Positions 31,630-40,468 of a DNA stretch of 64,000 nt are shown piece after piece. How positions within the stretch are numbered: the first letter of the stretch is position 1; each line of letters begins with the position of its first letter. The notes below the pieces were generated by a model. That model searched no databases and had not been told where the DNA came from. It was given only the letters and a program-made list of their open reading frames with translations. This DNA is from Oscillospiraceae bacterium (GTDB lineage: Bacteria > Bacillota_A > Clostridia > Oscillospirales > Ruminococcaceae). A program made the position numbers and the translations under genes. Location of the stretch: contig SFDQ01000003.1 of assembly GCA_004558145.1 (NCBI GenBank), positions 186,001-250,000 on the forward strand, in the 5' to 3' direction.

Positions 31630-31974
31630 ATGGACGCAATGCAGATCATCACCCAGGGCATGGTCAAAGAGGACCGGCCCCAGTTCGAGATCGGTGACAC
31701 CGTTCGGGTCTCCGTTCGCATCAAGGAAGGCGAGCGCGAGCGTATCCAGGCCTTCGAGGGCACTGTGATCGCCAAGAAGCACGGCGGCATCGCCGAGACC
31801 TTCACCGTCCGCCGCACTTCCTACGGCGTTGGCGTGGAGCGCGTGTTCCCCGTCAACTCTCCCTTCGTTGAGAAGGTGGAGGTCGTCCGTCACGGCAAGG
31901 TGCGCCGGGCCAAGCTGTTCTACCTGCGCAGCCGCACCGGCAAGGCCGCCAAGGTCAAAGAGCAGATCCGCTGA
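31630..31974 (+). CDS. rplS: 50S ribosomal protein L19
   Basis: 114-aa L19, a protein at the 30S-50S interface. The typical segments FEIGDTVRVSVRIKEGERERIQAFEGTVIAKK, ERVFPVNSPFVEKVEVVRHGKVRRAKLFYLR and the final KEQIR-type tail are intact. The ATG at 31630 lies 8 nt after GGAGG; the ATG at 31615 overlaps that SD and is not used. It has its own promoter, a structured leader and a strong terminator. Confidence 0.97.
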   Translation: MDAMQIITQGMVKEDRPQFEIGDTVRVSVRIKEGERERIQAFEGTVIAKKHGGIAETFTVRRTSYGVGVERVFPVNSPFVEKVEVVRHGKVRRAKLFYLRSRTGKAAKVKEQIR

Positions 31975-31985
31975 TCGAAAGACAC

Positions 31986-32019
31986 AAAAAAAGGGGCAAT
32001 GGATATTGCCCCTTTTTTT
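31986..32019 (+). terminator. Terminator of rplS
   Basis: 15-bp stem AAAAAAAGGGGCAAT / ATTGCCCCTTTTTTT with loop GGAT. Bidirectional by symmetry. Its 3' arm contains the -35 box of the lepB promoter. Confidence 0.92.
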
Positions 32020-32034
32020 GTTATATGCTACAAT
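32006..32034 (+). promoter_or_regulatory. lepB promoter embedded in the rplS terminator
   Basis: TTGCCC (32006-32011) within the terminator stem, 17 bp, TACAAT (32029-32034) with an extended TG at 32026-32027. Confidence 0.65.
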
Positions 32035-32079
32035 AAAATCCATCAAATTTATTCATTATCACGGGGGAGGGAACACATC

Positions 32080-32619
32080 TTGGAAGAGACCCGTTTCCGG
32101 CGCAATGTGGATATTCTGGACTGGTACGACGCGCTGGTGTTCGCGCTGGCGGTGCTGGTCCTTGTGTTCGCCTTCTGCGCCCGCATCGTGGTGGTCAGCG
32201 GCAGCTCCATGAACAACACCCTGACCGATGGCGACCGCCTGCTGGTGCAAAGCACCTTCTACACTCCGCAGCGGGGCGACGTGGTGGTAGTGGACAGCTA
32301 CATCAACTACGGCAAGCCGCTGGTCAAGCGCGTCATCGCCAAGGGCGGCGACACGGTGGACATCGACGTGGAGCAGGGCCTTGTGTATGTGAACGGCGAG
32401 GCCCTGGACGAGCCCTATGTGCCGGAGGGCACTCTCTCCACCGGCAACGTGGAGTTTCCCCTCACCGTGCCGGAGGGAACGCTGTTCCTGATGGGCGACA
32501 ACCGCCAGCACTCCACCGACAGCCGCAGCAGCGACGTGGGCTTCATCGACGAGCGGGACATCCTGGGCAAGGTGGTCCTGCGGATCTATCCGTTCAATAA
32601 AATAGGACTGATCGAATGA
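32080..32619 (+). CDS. lepB: Signal peptidase I
   Basis: About 179-aa type I signal peptidase with one N-terminal membrane anchor (about 18-40). The catalytic Ser is in SGSSMNNTL (about 44-52), the catalytic Lys in LVKRVIAKGGD, and the conserved GDNRQHSTDSR box is near residues 143-153. Size fits Gram-positive SipS-type enzymes. The TTG at 32080 is preceded by GGGGGAGGG at about 8 nt; a frame opening at 31999 runs through the rplS terminator and is rejected. Overlaps rbgA by 4 nt. Confidence 0.94.
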   Translation: MEETRFRRNVDILDWYDALVFALAVLVLVFAFCARIVVVSGSSMNNTLTDGDRLLVQSTFYTPQRGDVVVVDSYINYGKPLVKRVIAKGGDTVDIDVEQGLVYVNGEALDEPYVPEGTLSTGNVEFPLTVPEGTLFLMGDNRQHSTDSRSSDVGFIDERDILGKVVLRIYPFNKIGLIE

Positions 32620-33533
32620 GCAATGAATTTGTGAACCGCCGCAACATCCAGTGGTTTCCCGGCCACATGGCCAAGACCCTGCGGCTCATCGAAGCAAATC
32701 TGAAAAACGTGGATGTGGTGCTCCAGCTGCTGGACGCCCGCATCCCCCTGAGCAGCCTGAACCCTGAACTGCAGCGCCTCACTGCCTCAAAGCCCCGCCT
32801 GTATGTGATGAACAAGGCGGACCTGGCTGATCCGGCGCTCACCAAGGCGTGGCAGGCTTATTTCCGCGCGGCGGGGGCCGGGTGCGTGGCCATCAGCGCC
32901 AAGCAGAAGGGCAGCGCCGGGCAGGTGCGCAGCGCCATCGAGGCGGAACTGCGGGAACTGCTGGAGAAGCGTGCCGGCAAAGGCATGGCGGGCGCCCGCA
33001 TCCGCGTGATGGTGGTGGGCATCCCCAACGTGGGCAAGTCCACCTTCATCAACAACTTCGCGGGCACCACCCGCGCCAAAGCCGCCGACAAGCCCGGCGT
33101 CACCCGGGGCAAGCAGTGGGTCACCGTGGGCAACTATGACCTTCTGGATATGCCCGGCGTGCTCTGGAAAAAATTCGACAGCCTGGAGACCGCCACGAAC
33201 CTTGCGTTCATCGGCTCCATCAAGGACGACATTCTGGACATCGAAGAGCTGGCCATGGGCCTTGTGGCGCAGATGCAGACGGTCTATCCCGACCGGCTGG
33301 CCCAGCGCTACAAGCTGAGCGAACAGCAGGTGACCGAACTTGGCCCCTGGGAACTGGTGGAAGCCATCGGCCGTGCCCGCGGCATGCTCGTCAGCGGCGG
33401 CGAAGTGAACACCGAGCGCGCCGCCATCATGCTGGTGGACGAATTCCGCGCCAGCAAGTGGGGCCGCATCACCCTCGAAACGCCGCCCCGCCGGGAGGAA
33501 CAGCAGGATGGAAACGAACAGCCCTCTGTATGA
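32616..33533 (+). CDS. rbgA: Ribosome biogenesis GTPase YlqF/RbgA
   Basis: 305-aa circularly permuted GTPase for late 50S assembly. N-terminal QWFPGHMAKT (12-21) is typical of RbgA. The G motifs occur in the order G4 (NKAD), G1 (GIPNVGKST) and G3 (DMPG). A C-terminal ANTAR-like helical domain follows. It sits in the conserved rplS-lepB-rbgA-rnhB order known from Bacillus. ATGA overlap with lepB; 26-nt overlap with rnhB. Confidence 0.96.
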   Translation: MSNEFVNRRNIQWFPGHMAKTLRLIEANLKNVDVVLQLLDARIPLSSLNPELQRLTASKPRLYVMNKADLADPALTKAWQAYFRAAGAGCVAISAKQKGSAGQVRSAIEAELRELLEKRAGKGMAGARIRVMVVGIPNVGKSTFINNFAGTTRAKAADKPGVTRGKQWVTVGNYDLLDMPGVLWKKFDSLETATNLAFIGSIKDDILDIEELAMGLVAQMQTVYPDRLAQRYKLSEQQVTELGPWELVEAIGRARGMLVSGGEVNTERAAIMLVDEFRASKWGRITLETPPRREEQQDGNEQPSV

Positions 33534-34119
33534 ATACGACGCCGCTGTCCGTGCGCAGCACGGGCTCTTCTGCGGCGTGGACGAGGCGGGCCGCGGCCCT
33601 CTTTGCGGGCCGGTGTGCTGCGCGGCGGTCATCCTTGACCCGGCCAAGCCGGTGCCCGGGGTGAACGACTCCAAAAAACTCAGCGAGAAAAAGCGGGAAG
33701 CCCTCTTTGATGAGATCAAGGAGAAGGCGCTTGCTTACCAAATCGTTTTTGTGAGTCCGCAGGAGATCGACGAAAAGAACATCCTCTGGGCCACCATGGC
33801 CGGCATGGAGCGGGCGGTGGCCGGCCTTGACCCCGTGCCCGCCTTCGCGGTGGTGGACGGCAACCGCGTGCCGCCGCAGCTCATCGTTCCGGCGCTGGCC
33901 CAGGTGAAGGGGGACGGCGTGTGCGCCAGCGTGGCGGCTGCGTCCATCCTCGCCAAGGTCAGCCGGGACCGCTATATGCTGGAACTGGACCGGCAGTATC
34001 CCCAGTACCAGCTGGCGAAGCACAAAGGGTATCCCACCAAGTTGCACTATGAACTGCTGGAGCGCTACGGCATCCAGCCCTTCTACCGGCGCAGCTTTTT
34101 GAAAAAGCTGGGGTATTGA
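33508..34119 (+). CDS. rnhB: Ribonuclease HII
   Basis: 203-aa RNase HII, which cuts at ribonucleotides embedded in DNA. The catalytic residues are in VDEAGRGPLCGPV (about 24-36) and VVDGNRVP, with further conservation in KGDGVCASVAAASILAKVSRD. Normal length. The ATG at 33508 is inside rbgA with GGAGGAACAGCAGG upstream, so expression is coupled. Confidence 0.96.
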   Translation: METNSPLYEYDAAVRAQHGLFCGVDEAGRGPLCGPVCCAAVILDPAKPVPGVNDSKKLSEKKREALFDEIKEKALAYQIVFVSPQEIDEKNILWATMAGMERAVAGLDPVPAFAVVDGNRVPPQLIVPALAQVKGDGVCASVAAASILAKVSRDRYMLELDRQYPQYQLAKHKGYPTKLHYELLERYGIQPFYRRSFLKKLGY

Positions 34120-34122
34120 GCT

Positions 34123-34482
34123 ATGGACGCAAAGGCGTTCGGCCAAAAAGGCGAGGCTGCCGCGGCACGGTATTATCTTGACCGGGGCTGCCGGCTTCTG
34201 ACCCACAACTACCGCACCCGCATGGGCGAGCTGGACCTTGTGCTGATGGAAGGGGAGACGGTGGTCATCGCGGAGGTGAAATCCCGCAGCGAGACCAGCC
34301 GCGGCCCCGCAGCCGAGGCGGTGGGGCCCGCAAAGCAGCGGCGCATCATCCTCGCCGCCCAGCGGTTTTTACAGCAGTCCGGCCTGTCGGAGCATCCCGT
34401 GCGCTTCGACGTGGTGGAGGTCACGCCCGCCGAGGGCGGCGGCCTGCTGGTACATTGCATCCGAAGCGCCTTTGAACTTTGA
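34123..34482 (+). CDS. YraN/UPF0102 family endonuclease-fold protein
   Basis: 119-aa YraN-family protein. The endonuclease-like core is seen as GELDLVLMEGETVVIAEVKSR (about 28-48, E-x-D...E-V-K). The family often lies next to rnhB, as here, and is linked to DNA processing, but its substrate is not settled. It starts 3 nt after the rnhB stop. Confidence 0.9.
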   Translation: MDAKAFGQKGEAAAARYYLDRGCRLLTHNYRTRMGELDLVLMEGETVVIAEVKSRSETSRGPAAEAVGPAKQRRIILAAQRFLQQSGLSEHPVRFDVVEVTPAEGGGLLVHCIRSAFEL

Positions 34483-34515
34483 AAAAGGCGCAGGAAAGAT
34501 AGAGGGGGAATCGAC

Positions 34516-35967
34516 ATGCAGTTCATTACCACTCGCGGCGCAGGCCAGCCGGTCAGCGCAGCCCGGGCCATCTGCCTCGGCCTTGCCGGCGACGGCGGCC
34601 TGTTCGTGCCGGAACAGTTCCCTTCGGTGGACCTGCACCAGGCGCTGGCCCAGCCGGATTATCCCGCGCTGGCGGCGTTCATTCTGGAGCAGTTCCTCAC
34701 CGACTATGACCCTGCCTTCCTGCGCCAGACGGTGCGGCAGGTCTACGGCGAGGCCTTCGGCGAAGGCACCGCGCCGCTGCACAAGGCGGGGGACGGGATG
34801 TACAGCCTGGAACTGTGGCACGGCCCCACCTGCGCCTTCAAGGATTTTGCCCTGCAGCTGATGCCCCGCCTGTTGGTGGAGGCCAAGCGCATGCTGGGCG
34901 ATTCCTCCACCACCGCCATTCTGGTGGCCACTTCCGGCGATACCGGCAAGGCCGCCCTGGCGGGCTACTGCGACGTGCCGGGCGTCACCATCACAGTGTT
35001 CTACCCCAGCCACGGCACCAGCGAAGTCCAGCGGCTGCAGATGACCACCCAGCGGGGTGAGAACGTGGCCGTCTACGCGGTGCAGGGCAACTTCGACGAC
35101 GCCCAGACCGGCGTGAAGCGGGTCTTTTCCGACCCGGACGTGGCAAAGCAGCTGGCCGCGAAGGGCGTGCAGCTTTCCAGCGCCAATTCCATCAACTGGG
35201 GCCGCCTTGTGCCCCAGATCGTCTACTACTTCCACGCTTACAGCCAGCTGGTGCGCACTGGCGCGCTCAAGGCGGGGGAGAAGGCGGACTTCTGCGTGCC
35301 CACCGGCAACTTCGGCGACATTCTGGCCGGCTGGTACGCAAAGCAGATGGGCCTGCCCGTGGGCAAGCTGATCTGCGCATCCAACAAAAACGACGTGCTC
35401 ACCGAGTTCTTCGCCACCGGCGTGTACAATGCCCGCCGTCCCTTCTACCGCACCACCTCGCCCTCCATGGACATTCTGGTGTCCTCCAACCTGGAGCGGC
35501 TGCTCTACCACATGGCGGGGGCGGAAAAGGTCAAGGGCTGGATGAAGCAGCTGTTCGAGACCGGGTCTTACGAAGTGGAGCCGGAGGTGATGGAGCGCAT
35601 CCGTGCCGACTTTGGCGCCGCCTGCGCCGACGACGAGACCGCCGCGGCCCAGATCCGTTCGCTTTTTGAGGAGCAGGGCTACCTCTGCGACCCCCACACC
35701 GCCGTGGCCTTCAGCGCCGCGCGCCGCAGCAAGGGCGATGCGCCCATGGTGGTGCTCTCCACTGCCAGCCCCTTCAAGTTCCCGAAGGACGTGCTGGCCG
35801 CCCTGGGCCAGCCCCTGCCGGAAGACGAGTTCGAGGCCATGGCCGCCTTGGCGCAGTACGCCGGGCAGCCCGCGCCTCAGGCGCTGGCCTGCCTGCGCAG
35901 CCTGCCGGAGCGGTTCAGCACCACCATCCGCCCCGACGCTCTGCGGGACGTGGTGTTGGGCGAGTAA
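34516..35967 (+). CDS. thrC: Threonine synthase
   Basis: 483-aa PLP enzyme converting O-phosphohomoserine to threonine. N-terminal FITTRGAGQPVS and LAGDGGLFVPE are typical of the long (class II, ThrC1-like) type. The PLP lysine is in GPTCAFKDFALQLMP near residue 112, and the phosphate-binding loop is ATSGDTGKAALAG. The ATG at 34516 follows a GAGGGGG box. It ends at a bidirectional terminator shared with the convergent DUF1540 gene. Confidence 0.95.
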   Translation: MQFITTRGAGQPVSAARAICLGLAGDGGLFVPEQFPSVDLHQALAQPDYPALAAFILEQFLTDYDPAFLRQTVRQVYGEAFGEGTAPLHKAGDGMYSLELWHGPTCAFKDFALQLMPRLLVEAKRMLGDSSTTAILVATSGDTGKAALAGYCDVPGVTITVFYPSHGTSEVQRLQMTTQRGENVAVYAVQGNFDDAQTGVKRVFSDPDVAKQLAAKGVQLSSANSINWGRLVPQIVYYFHAYSQLVRTGALKAGEKADFCVPTGNFGDILAGWYAKQMGLPVGKLICASNKNDVLTEFFATGVYNARRPFYRTTSPSMDILVSSNLERLLYHMAGAEKVKGWMKQLFETGSYEVEPEVMERIRADFGAACADDETAAAQIRSLFEEQGYLCDPHTAVAFSAARRSKGDAPMVVLSTASPFKFPKDVLAALGQPLPEDEFEAMAALAQYAGQPAPQALACLRSLPERFSTTIRPDALRDVVLGE

Positions 35968-35971
35968 ACAG

Positions 35972-36010
35972 AAAAACGACCCGCGGAACCAGGTTTCGCG
36001 GGCCGTTTTT
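35972..36010. terminator. Bidirectional terminator thrC / DUF1540
   Basis: AAAAACG and CCCGCG (35980-35985) pair with CGCGGG (35997-36002) and CGTTTTT, with one unpaired base per arm. T-runs occur on both strands. Confidence 0.85.
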
Positions 36011-36030
36011 GGGAGCCTTTGCCGGGGCGG

Positions 36031-36189
36031 TCACACCTCGGTGAAGGTCTCGCACTTGGTTCTGCCGATGTTGTCGTAGCAGTTGTTGACGTGGATGGTG
36101 CCGGCAGTGCAGCAGCTGGAACCGTTGTTGTAAACGCAGTTCTTCACGTCACAGCAGATACCGTTGATGACAGGTTCGTTCGGATTCAT
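36031..36189 (-). CDS. DUF1540 Cys-rich peptide
   Basis: 52-aa Cys-rich protein (MNPNEPVINGICCDVKNC...) with the C-x4-C, CC, C and C-x-TF spacing of DUF1540. That family is common in clostridia, including spore-former proteomes, and probably binds metal. The start CAT is at 36187-36189 and an AAAGGGGGAAAGAAC SD is present on the minus strand. It is much shorter than the antisense frame that contains it. It converges with thrC and diverges from the phosphoesterase. Confidence 0.85.
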   Translation of the reverse strand: MNPNEPVINGICCDVKNCVYNNGSSCCTAGTIHVNNCYDNIGRTKCETFTEV

Positions 36190-36252
36190 TGTTCTTTCCC
36201 CCTTTTCTGGTCTTATTGTGCCCGGTGCGCCGGCGATTATCAGGAGGTACGC

Positions 36253-36936
36253 ATGGCAATTTTTGTAATAGGCGATCTGCACCTCTCGCTGGGCGCCGAC
36301 AAGCCGATGGACAAGTTCCCCGGCTGGCAGGGCTATGTGCAGCGCATCCGGGAGAACTGGCTGCGTCTGGTCGCCCCCGGCGACACGGTGGTGCTTGCGG
36401 GGGACACCAGCTGGGGCATGAAGCTGGAAGAAGCAGCCCCGGACTTTGAATTTCTGGAACAGCTGCCAGGGCAGAAGCTGCTTTTGAAAGGCAACCACGA
36501 CTATTGGTGGACCACCGCCCGCAAGATGGAGGCTTTTTTTGAGGCGCAGGGCTTTGCCAGCCTGCACCTGCTGCACAACAATGCGTATCATGTGGAGGGG
36601 CTTGCCCTCTGCGGCACCCGCAGCTGGCTCTTCGAGCCGGACGAGCCTCACGACGAAAAAGTGATGAACCGGGAACTGGGCCGCCTGAAAGCCAGCCTTG
36701 AAGCGGCGGGGGAGACGGACGAGGAGAAGGTCGTGTTCCTTCACTATCCGCCGGTCTATCCGGGAACAAGCTCTCCGCAGGTCATCGAAGTGATGCGCGA
36801 GTTTGGGGTCAAACGCTGCTTTTACGGCCACCTGCACGGCGCCTCTGTGCGCGCGGCGGTGCAGGGGGAGGTGGACGGGCTGGAATACCGCCTGATTTCG
36901 GCCGATGCACTGCGGTTTTGCCCCCATAAAATTTAG
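36253..36936 (+). CDS. Metallophosphoesterase
   Basis: 227-aa calcineurin-like phosphoesterase. The metal-binding motifs are in order: GDLHLS (7-12), GDTSWGMK, GNHDYWW, HYPP and GHLHG (about 197-201). The substrate is unknown; clostridial relatives are annotated only generally. The ATG at 36253 has CAGGAGGT at 5 nt. It is divergent from the DUF1540 gene, with 63 bp between starts and no convincing sigma-A boxes. Confidence 0.88.
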   Translation: MAIFVIGDLHLSLGADKPMDKFPGWQGYVQRIRENWLRLVAPGDTVVLAGDTSWGMKLEEAAPDFEFLEQLPGQKLLLKGNHDYWWTTARKMEAFFEAQGFASLHLLHNNAYHVEGLALCGTRSWLFEPDEPHDEKVMNRELGRLKASLEAAGETDEEKVVFLHYPPVYPGTSSPQVIEVMREFGVKRCFYGHLHGASVRAAVQGEVDGLEYRLISADALRFCPHKI

Positions 36937-36944
36937 GAAAAGTA

Positions 36945-36973
36945 TGGATTTCTGGCCATACGCATGATATAAT
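36945..36973 (+). promoter_or_regulatory. Promoter of tig
   Basis: TGGATT (36945-36950), 17 bp, TATAAT (36968-36973) with extended TG (TGATATAAT). The strong -10 compensates for a weak -35. Confidence 0.7.
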
Positions 36974-37005
36974 AAAATGAATCTCTTTGTACGGAGGCTA
37001 TATTA

Positions 37006-38307
37006 ATGAATCTTGTAAAAAGCGAAAAGCTTGAAAAAAGCATGCACGAGCTGCAGTTCTCTGTGGACGCCGAGACCTTCAAGGCCGCCATTGAGAAGGC
37101 CTACAAGCGCGAAGGCAAAAAGTACAATGTTCCCGGTTTCCGCAAGGGCCATGCGCCCCGCGCGGTGATCGAAAAAATGTACGGCGCCGACATCTTCCAC
37201 TACGACGCCATCAACGACCTGTTCCCCGAGGCCTATGAGGCCGCGGTGGTCGAGTCTGGCATCCAGCCCGTGGGCCGTCCCGAGGCGGACGTGGTCTCCG
37301 AGAGCCTGGAAGACGGCGTGGTGCTCAAGGTCACCGTGGCTGTGAAGCCCGAGATCAAGGTGGGCAACTACACCGGTTTAAAGGCCACCAAGAAGGTCAA
37401 TACTGTGGACGACGCCGACGTTGAGGCCGAGCTGGTCCGCATGCAGAACCGCAACGGCCGCATCATCACCCGCGAGGGCAAGGCCGAGAACGGCGACACC
37501 GTGGATATGGACTTCGAGGGCTTTGTGGACGGCGTCGCCTTTGAGGGCGGCAAGGCCGAGCATTACAGCCTGGTGCTGGGCAGCGGCAGCTTCATCCCCG
37601 GCTTTGAGGATCAGCTGATCGGCCACGAGGCCGGCGAGGAGTTTGACGTGAACGTCACCTTCCCCGAGGAGTATCAGGCCAAGGAGCTGGCCGGCAAGCC
37701 CGCCGTGTTCAAGATCAAGCTGCACGAGGTTAAGACCAAGGAGCTGCCCGCTCTGGACGACGAGTTCGCCAAGGACGTGAGCGAGTACGACACCCTGGAC
37801 GAGCTGAAGGCCAGCATCCGCAAGGGCATGGAAGAGCAGAACGAGAAGCAGGCTGCTCTGGCCGTGGAGAACGATCTGGTGGACCAGGTCATCGCCACCA
37901 TCGAGGGCGACATCCCCGAGGCTATGTACGAAGCCCGCATGGACGAAGCCGTGCGCGACTTTGAGTACCGCCTGGCGCAGCAGGGCCTGAAGCTGGATAT
38001 GTACCTGCAGTACATGGGCCAGACCATGGAGTCCTTCCGCGCTTCCTTCCGCGAGCAGGCCGAGAAGCAGGTGAAGATCCGCCTGGCTCTGGAGGCCGTT
38101 GCCGCCGCCGAGCAGATCGTCGCTTCCGACGAGGAGCTGGAGGCCGAGCTGCAGCGCGTTGCCGACAACTACAAGATGGAACTGGCCAAGGTCAAGGAGC
38201 TGGTCAATGCCGACGAGGTCAAGAAGGATCTGGCGGTGAACAAGGCCATCGACTTCATCCGCGACCACGCCGAGATCACCGAGGAGAAGGTCGCCAAGGA
38301 GGGCTGA
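37006..38307 (+). CDS. tig: Trigger factor
   Basis: 433-aa ribosome-bound chaperone and prolyl isomerase. The N-terminal ribosome-binding signature FRKGHAPRAVIEKMYG (about 46-61) is followed by an FKBP-type domain (about 155-240; GDTVDMDFEGFVDG) and a helical C-terminal substrate cradle. The ATG at 37006 has CGGAGG upstream. Its position ahead of clpP-clpX-lon is the common bacterial order for protein quality control. Confidence 0.97.
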   Translation: MNLVKSEKLEKSMHELQFSVDAETFKAAIEKAYKREGKKYNVPGFRKGHAPRAVIEKMYGADIFHYDAINDLFPEAYEAAVVESGIQPVGRPEADVVSESLEDGVVLKVTVAVKPEIKVGNYTGLKATKKVNTVDDADVEAELVRMQNRNGRIITREGKAENGDTVDMDFEGFVDGVAFEGGKAEHYSLVLGSGSFIPGFEDQLIGHEAGEEFDVNVTFPEEYQAKELAGKPAVFKIKLHEVKTKELPALDDEFAKDVSEYDTLDELKASIRKGMEEQNEKQAALAVENDLVDQVIATIEGDIPEAMYEARMDEAVRDFEYRLAQQGLKLDMYLQYMGQTMESFRASFREQAEKQVKIRLALEAVAAAEQIVASDEELEAELQRVADNYKMELAKVKELVNADEVKKDLAVNKAIDFIRDHAEITEEKVAKEG

Positions 38308-38347
38308 TCTGCCCAAAGGCCCCTTCGCCTTACATAAGCCGTCCTGC

Positions 38348-38388
38348 ATTGACCGATACGCGCTCTGCGGCCCGTATCGGTCAATTTT
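38348..38388 (+). terminator. Perfect 13-bp hairpin between tig and clpP
   Basis: ATTGACCGATACG (38348-38360) / CGTATCGGTCAAT (38373-38385), then TTT. Likely a partial terminator that lowers clpP relative to tig; the short T-run makes full termination doubtful. Confidence 0.7.
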
Positions 38389-38430
38389 GCAAGACCGCTT
38401 ACATTTTTTCTCACAGGGAGGTACAGCCAA

Positions 38431-39015
38431 ATGAGTTTGGTTCCTTACGTTGTGGAGCAGACCGCCCGCGGCGAGCGCTCTTACGACATCTTTTCCCGCC
38501 TTTTGAACGACCGCATCATCATGCTCAGCGATGAGGTCAACGACGCCACCGCCAGCCTGGTGGTGGCCCAGCTGCTCTATCTGGAAGGGCAGGACAGCGA
38601 GAAGGACATCAGCCTGTACATCAACAGCCCGGGCGGGTCCATCAGCGCCGGCATGGCCATCCACGACACCATGAAGTATATCAAGTGCGACGTGTCCACC
38701 ATCTGCATGGGCATGGCCGCCTCCATGGGCGCCTTCCTGCTGGCCAGCGGCACCAAGGGCAAGCGCCTCGCGCTGCCCAACGCCGAGATCATGATCCACC
38801 AGCCGCTGCTCAGCGGCCTGCAGGGTCAGACCACCGACATCAAGATCCATGCCGACCACATGGTGCGCACCCGCGAGCGCATGAACCGCATGCTCAGCGA
38901 ATACACCGGCCAGCCCATCGAAAAGATCATGGCCGACACCGAGCGCGATAACTTCATGTCCGCCCAGGAGGCCGCTGACTACGGCCTGATCGACGCGGTC
39001 ATCACCAAACGGTAA
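38431..39015 (+). CDS. clpP: ATP-dependent Clp protease proteolytic subunit
   Basis: 194-aa ClpP serine protease. The catalytic triad is Ser in GMAASMGAFLL (about 98), His in MIHQPL (about 123) and Asp further along. Normal length. The ATG at 38431 follows an AGGGAGGT box. It is followed by its unfoldase partner clpX. Confidence 0.97.
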   Translation: MSLVPYVVEQTARGERSYDIFSRLLNDRIIMLSDEVNDATASLVVAQLLYLEGQDSEKDISLYINSPGGSISAGMAIHDTMKYIKCDVSTICMGMAASMGAFLLASGTKGKRLALPNAEIMIHQPLLSGLQGQTTDIKIHADHMVRTRERMNRMLSEYTGQPIEKIMADTERDNFMSAQEAADYGLIDAVITKR

Positions 39016-39065
39016 ACAATCCGCGCGGCGCCCACAGGCGCGCCCCGCATCGTTTAGGGGTAACT

Positions 39066-40385
39066 ATGGCAAACAATTCGAACGGAAAAGACAAAGACAA
39101 GAACCTGCGCTGCAGCTTCTGCGGCAAAAGCCAGGATGAAGTGGAGCGCATGATCATCGGCCCCGGCGTCAACATCTGCAACGAGTGCATCACGCTGTGC
39201 TCCTCGCTGCTGGACGAAGACGGCAAGCCGGACGCGCCGAAAGCGGCGTCCCGCCGGAACGGCGCCCGCCACGCCGCTCCCACCCTGGACCCGGTGAACG
39301 TGCTCACCCCTTCCGAGATCAAGGAAGGGCTGGACCGCTATGTCATCGGCCAGGATGAGGCCAAGCGGGTGCTGGCGGTTTCGGTCTACAACCACTACAA
39401 GCGCATCCTCAGCGGCGAAAACAAGAACGACGTGGAGCTGCAGAAGAGCAACGTGCTGCTGCTGGGTCCCTCCGGCGTGGGCAAGACCCTGCTGGCCCAG
39501 ACCCTGGCCAAAATGCTGGGCGTGCCCTTCGCCATTGCCGACGCCACCACCCTCACTGAGGCCGGCTACGTGGGCGAGGACGTGGAGAACATCCTGCTCA
39601 AGCTCATCCAGGCCGCTGACTTTGATGTAAAGCGGGCGGAGATCGGCATCATCTACATCGACGAGATCGACAAGATCACCCGCAAGAGCGAGAACCCCTC
39701 CATCACCCGCGACGTGGGCGGCGAGGGTGTGCAGCAGGCGCTGCTGAAGATCCTGGAGGGCACCGTGAGCAACGTGCCGCCTCAGGGCGGGCGAAAGCAT
39801 CCCCAGCAGGAGTTCATCCAGATCGACACCAAGAACATCCTGTTCATCTGCGGCGGCGCTTTCGACGGCCTGGACAAAACCATCCAGCGCCGCACTGACT
39901 CCTCCTCCCTGGGTTTTGGCAGCAAATTGCGCGACACATCCGCCCAGGAGAAACAGAACCTCCTGCGCAAGGTGGAGCCGGACGATCTGGTCAAATTCGG
40001 CCTTATTCCGGAGCTCATCGGCCGTCTGCCGGTGGTCACCGTGCTGGACCCGCTGGACGAGGATGCCCTCATCCGGGTGCTCAAGGAGCCGAAGAACAGC
40101 GTCATTAAGCAGTATCAGGCCCTGATGCAGATGGACAACGTGGACCTGGAGTTCACCGACGAGGCCCTGCGCGCCGTGGCCAAAAAGACCATCGAGCGCA
40201 AGAGCGGCGCCCGCGGCCTGCGCAGCGTGATGGAAAGCATCCTGATCCCCATCATGTATCAGGTGCCCAGCGACCCCACCATCGTCAAGGTCACCATCAC
40301 GCCTGAGACCGTGGCGGGCGGCGAGCCCGTGCTGGAATACGGCGCGGTGCGCAAGCGCTACAAGAACACCGTTCCTGTGGTGTAA
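39066..40385 (+). CDS. clpX: Clp protease ATP-binding subunit ClpX
   Basis: 439-aa AAA+ unfoldase. The N-terminal C4 zinc domain (CSFCGKS...CNECI, about 14-40) recruits adaptors. Walker A is GPSGVGKT (about 135) and Walker B IIYIDEIDKI. The ClpP-docking loop region contains LIGRLPV. Full length. Co-transcribed with clpP; a terminator follows. Confidence 0.97.
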   Translation: MANNSNGKDKDKNLRCSFCGKSQDEVERMIIGPGVNICNECITLCSSLLDEDGKPDAPKAASRRNGARHAAPTLDPVNVLTPSEIKEGLDRYVIGQDEAKRVLAVSVYNHYKRILSGENKNDVELQKSNVLLLGPSGVGKTLLAQTLAKMLGVPFAIADATTLTEAGYVGEDVENILLKLIQAADFDVKRAEIGIIYIDEIDKITRKSENPSITRDVGGEGVQQALLKILEGTVSNVPPQGGRKHPQQEFIQIDTKNILFICGGAFDGLDKTIQRRTDSSSLGFGSKLRDTSAQEKQNLLRKVEPDDLVKFGLIPELIGRLPVVTVLDPLDEDALIRVLKEPKNSVIKQYQALMQMDNVDLEFTDEALRAVAKKTIERKSGARGLRSVMESILIPIMYQVPSDPTIVKVTITPETVAGGEPVLEYGAVRKRYKNTVPVV

Positions 40386-40421
40386 AAGCAACAAACTTTA
40401 CAGAAAAATATTCCAAAATCG

Positions 40422-40454
40422 AAACGGTACGAGCAATTTGCCCGTACCGTTTTT
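40422..40454 (+). terminator. Terminator between clpX and lon
   Basis: AAACGGTACG (40422-40431) / CGTACCGTTT (40443-40452) running into TTTTT. The lon SD GGGAGGG starts directly after the T-run. Confidence 0.85.
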
Positions 40455-40468
40455 GGGAGGGAATGCCA

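Noticed and set aside
36253..36256. Divergent sigma-A promoters in the 63-bp gap between DUF1540 and the phosphoesterase
   Set aside because: The best matches (TTGTGC with GATTAT at 13 bp) have unacceptable spacing, so no promoter is called.
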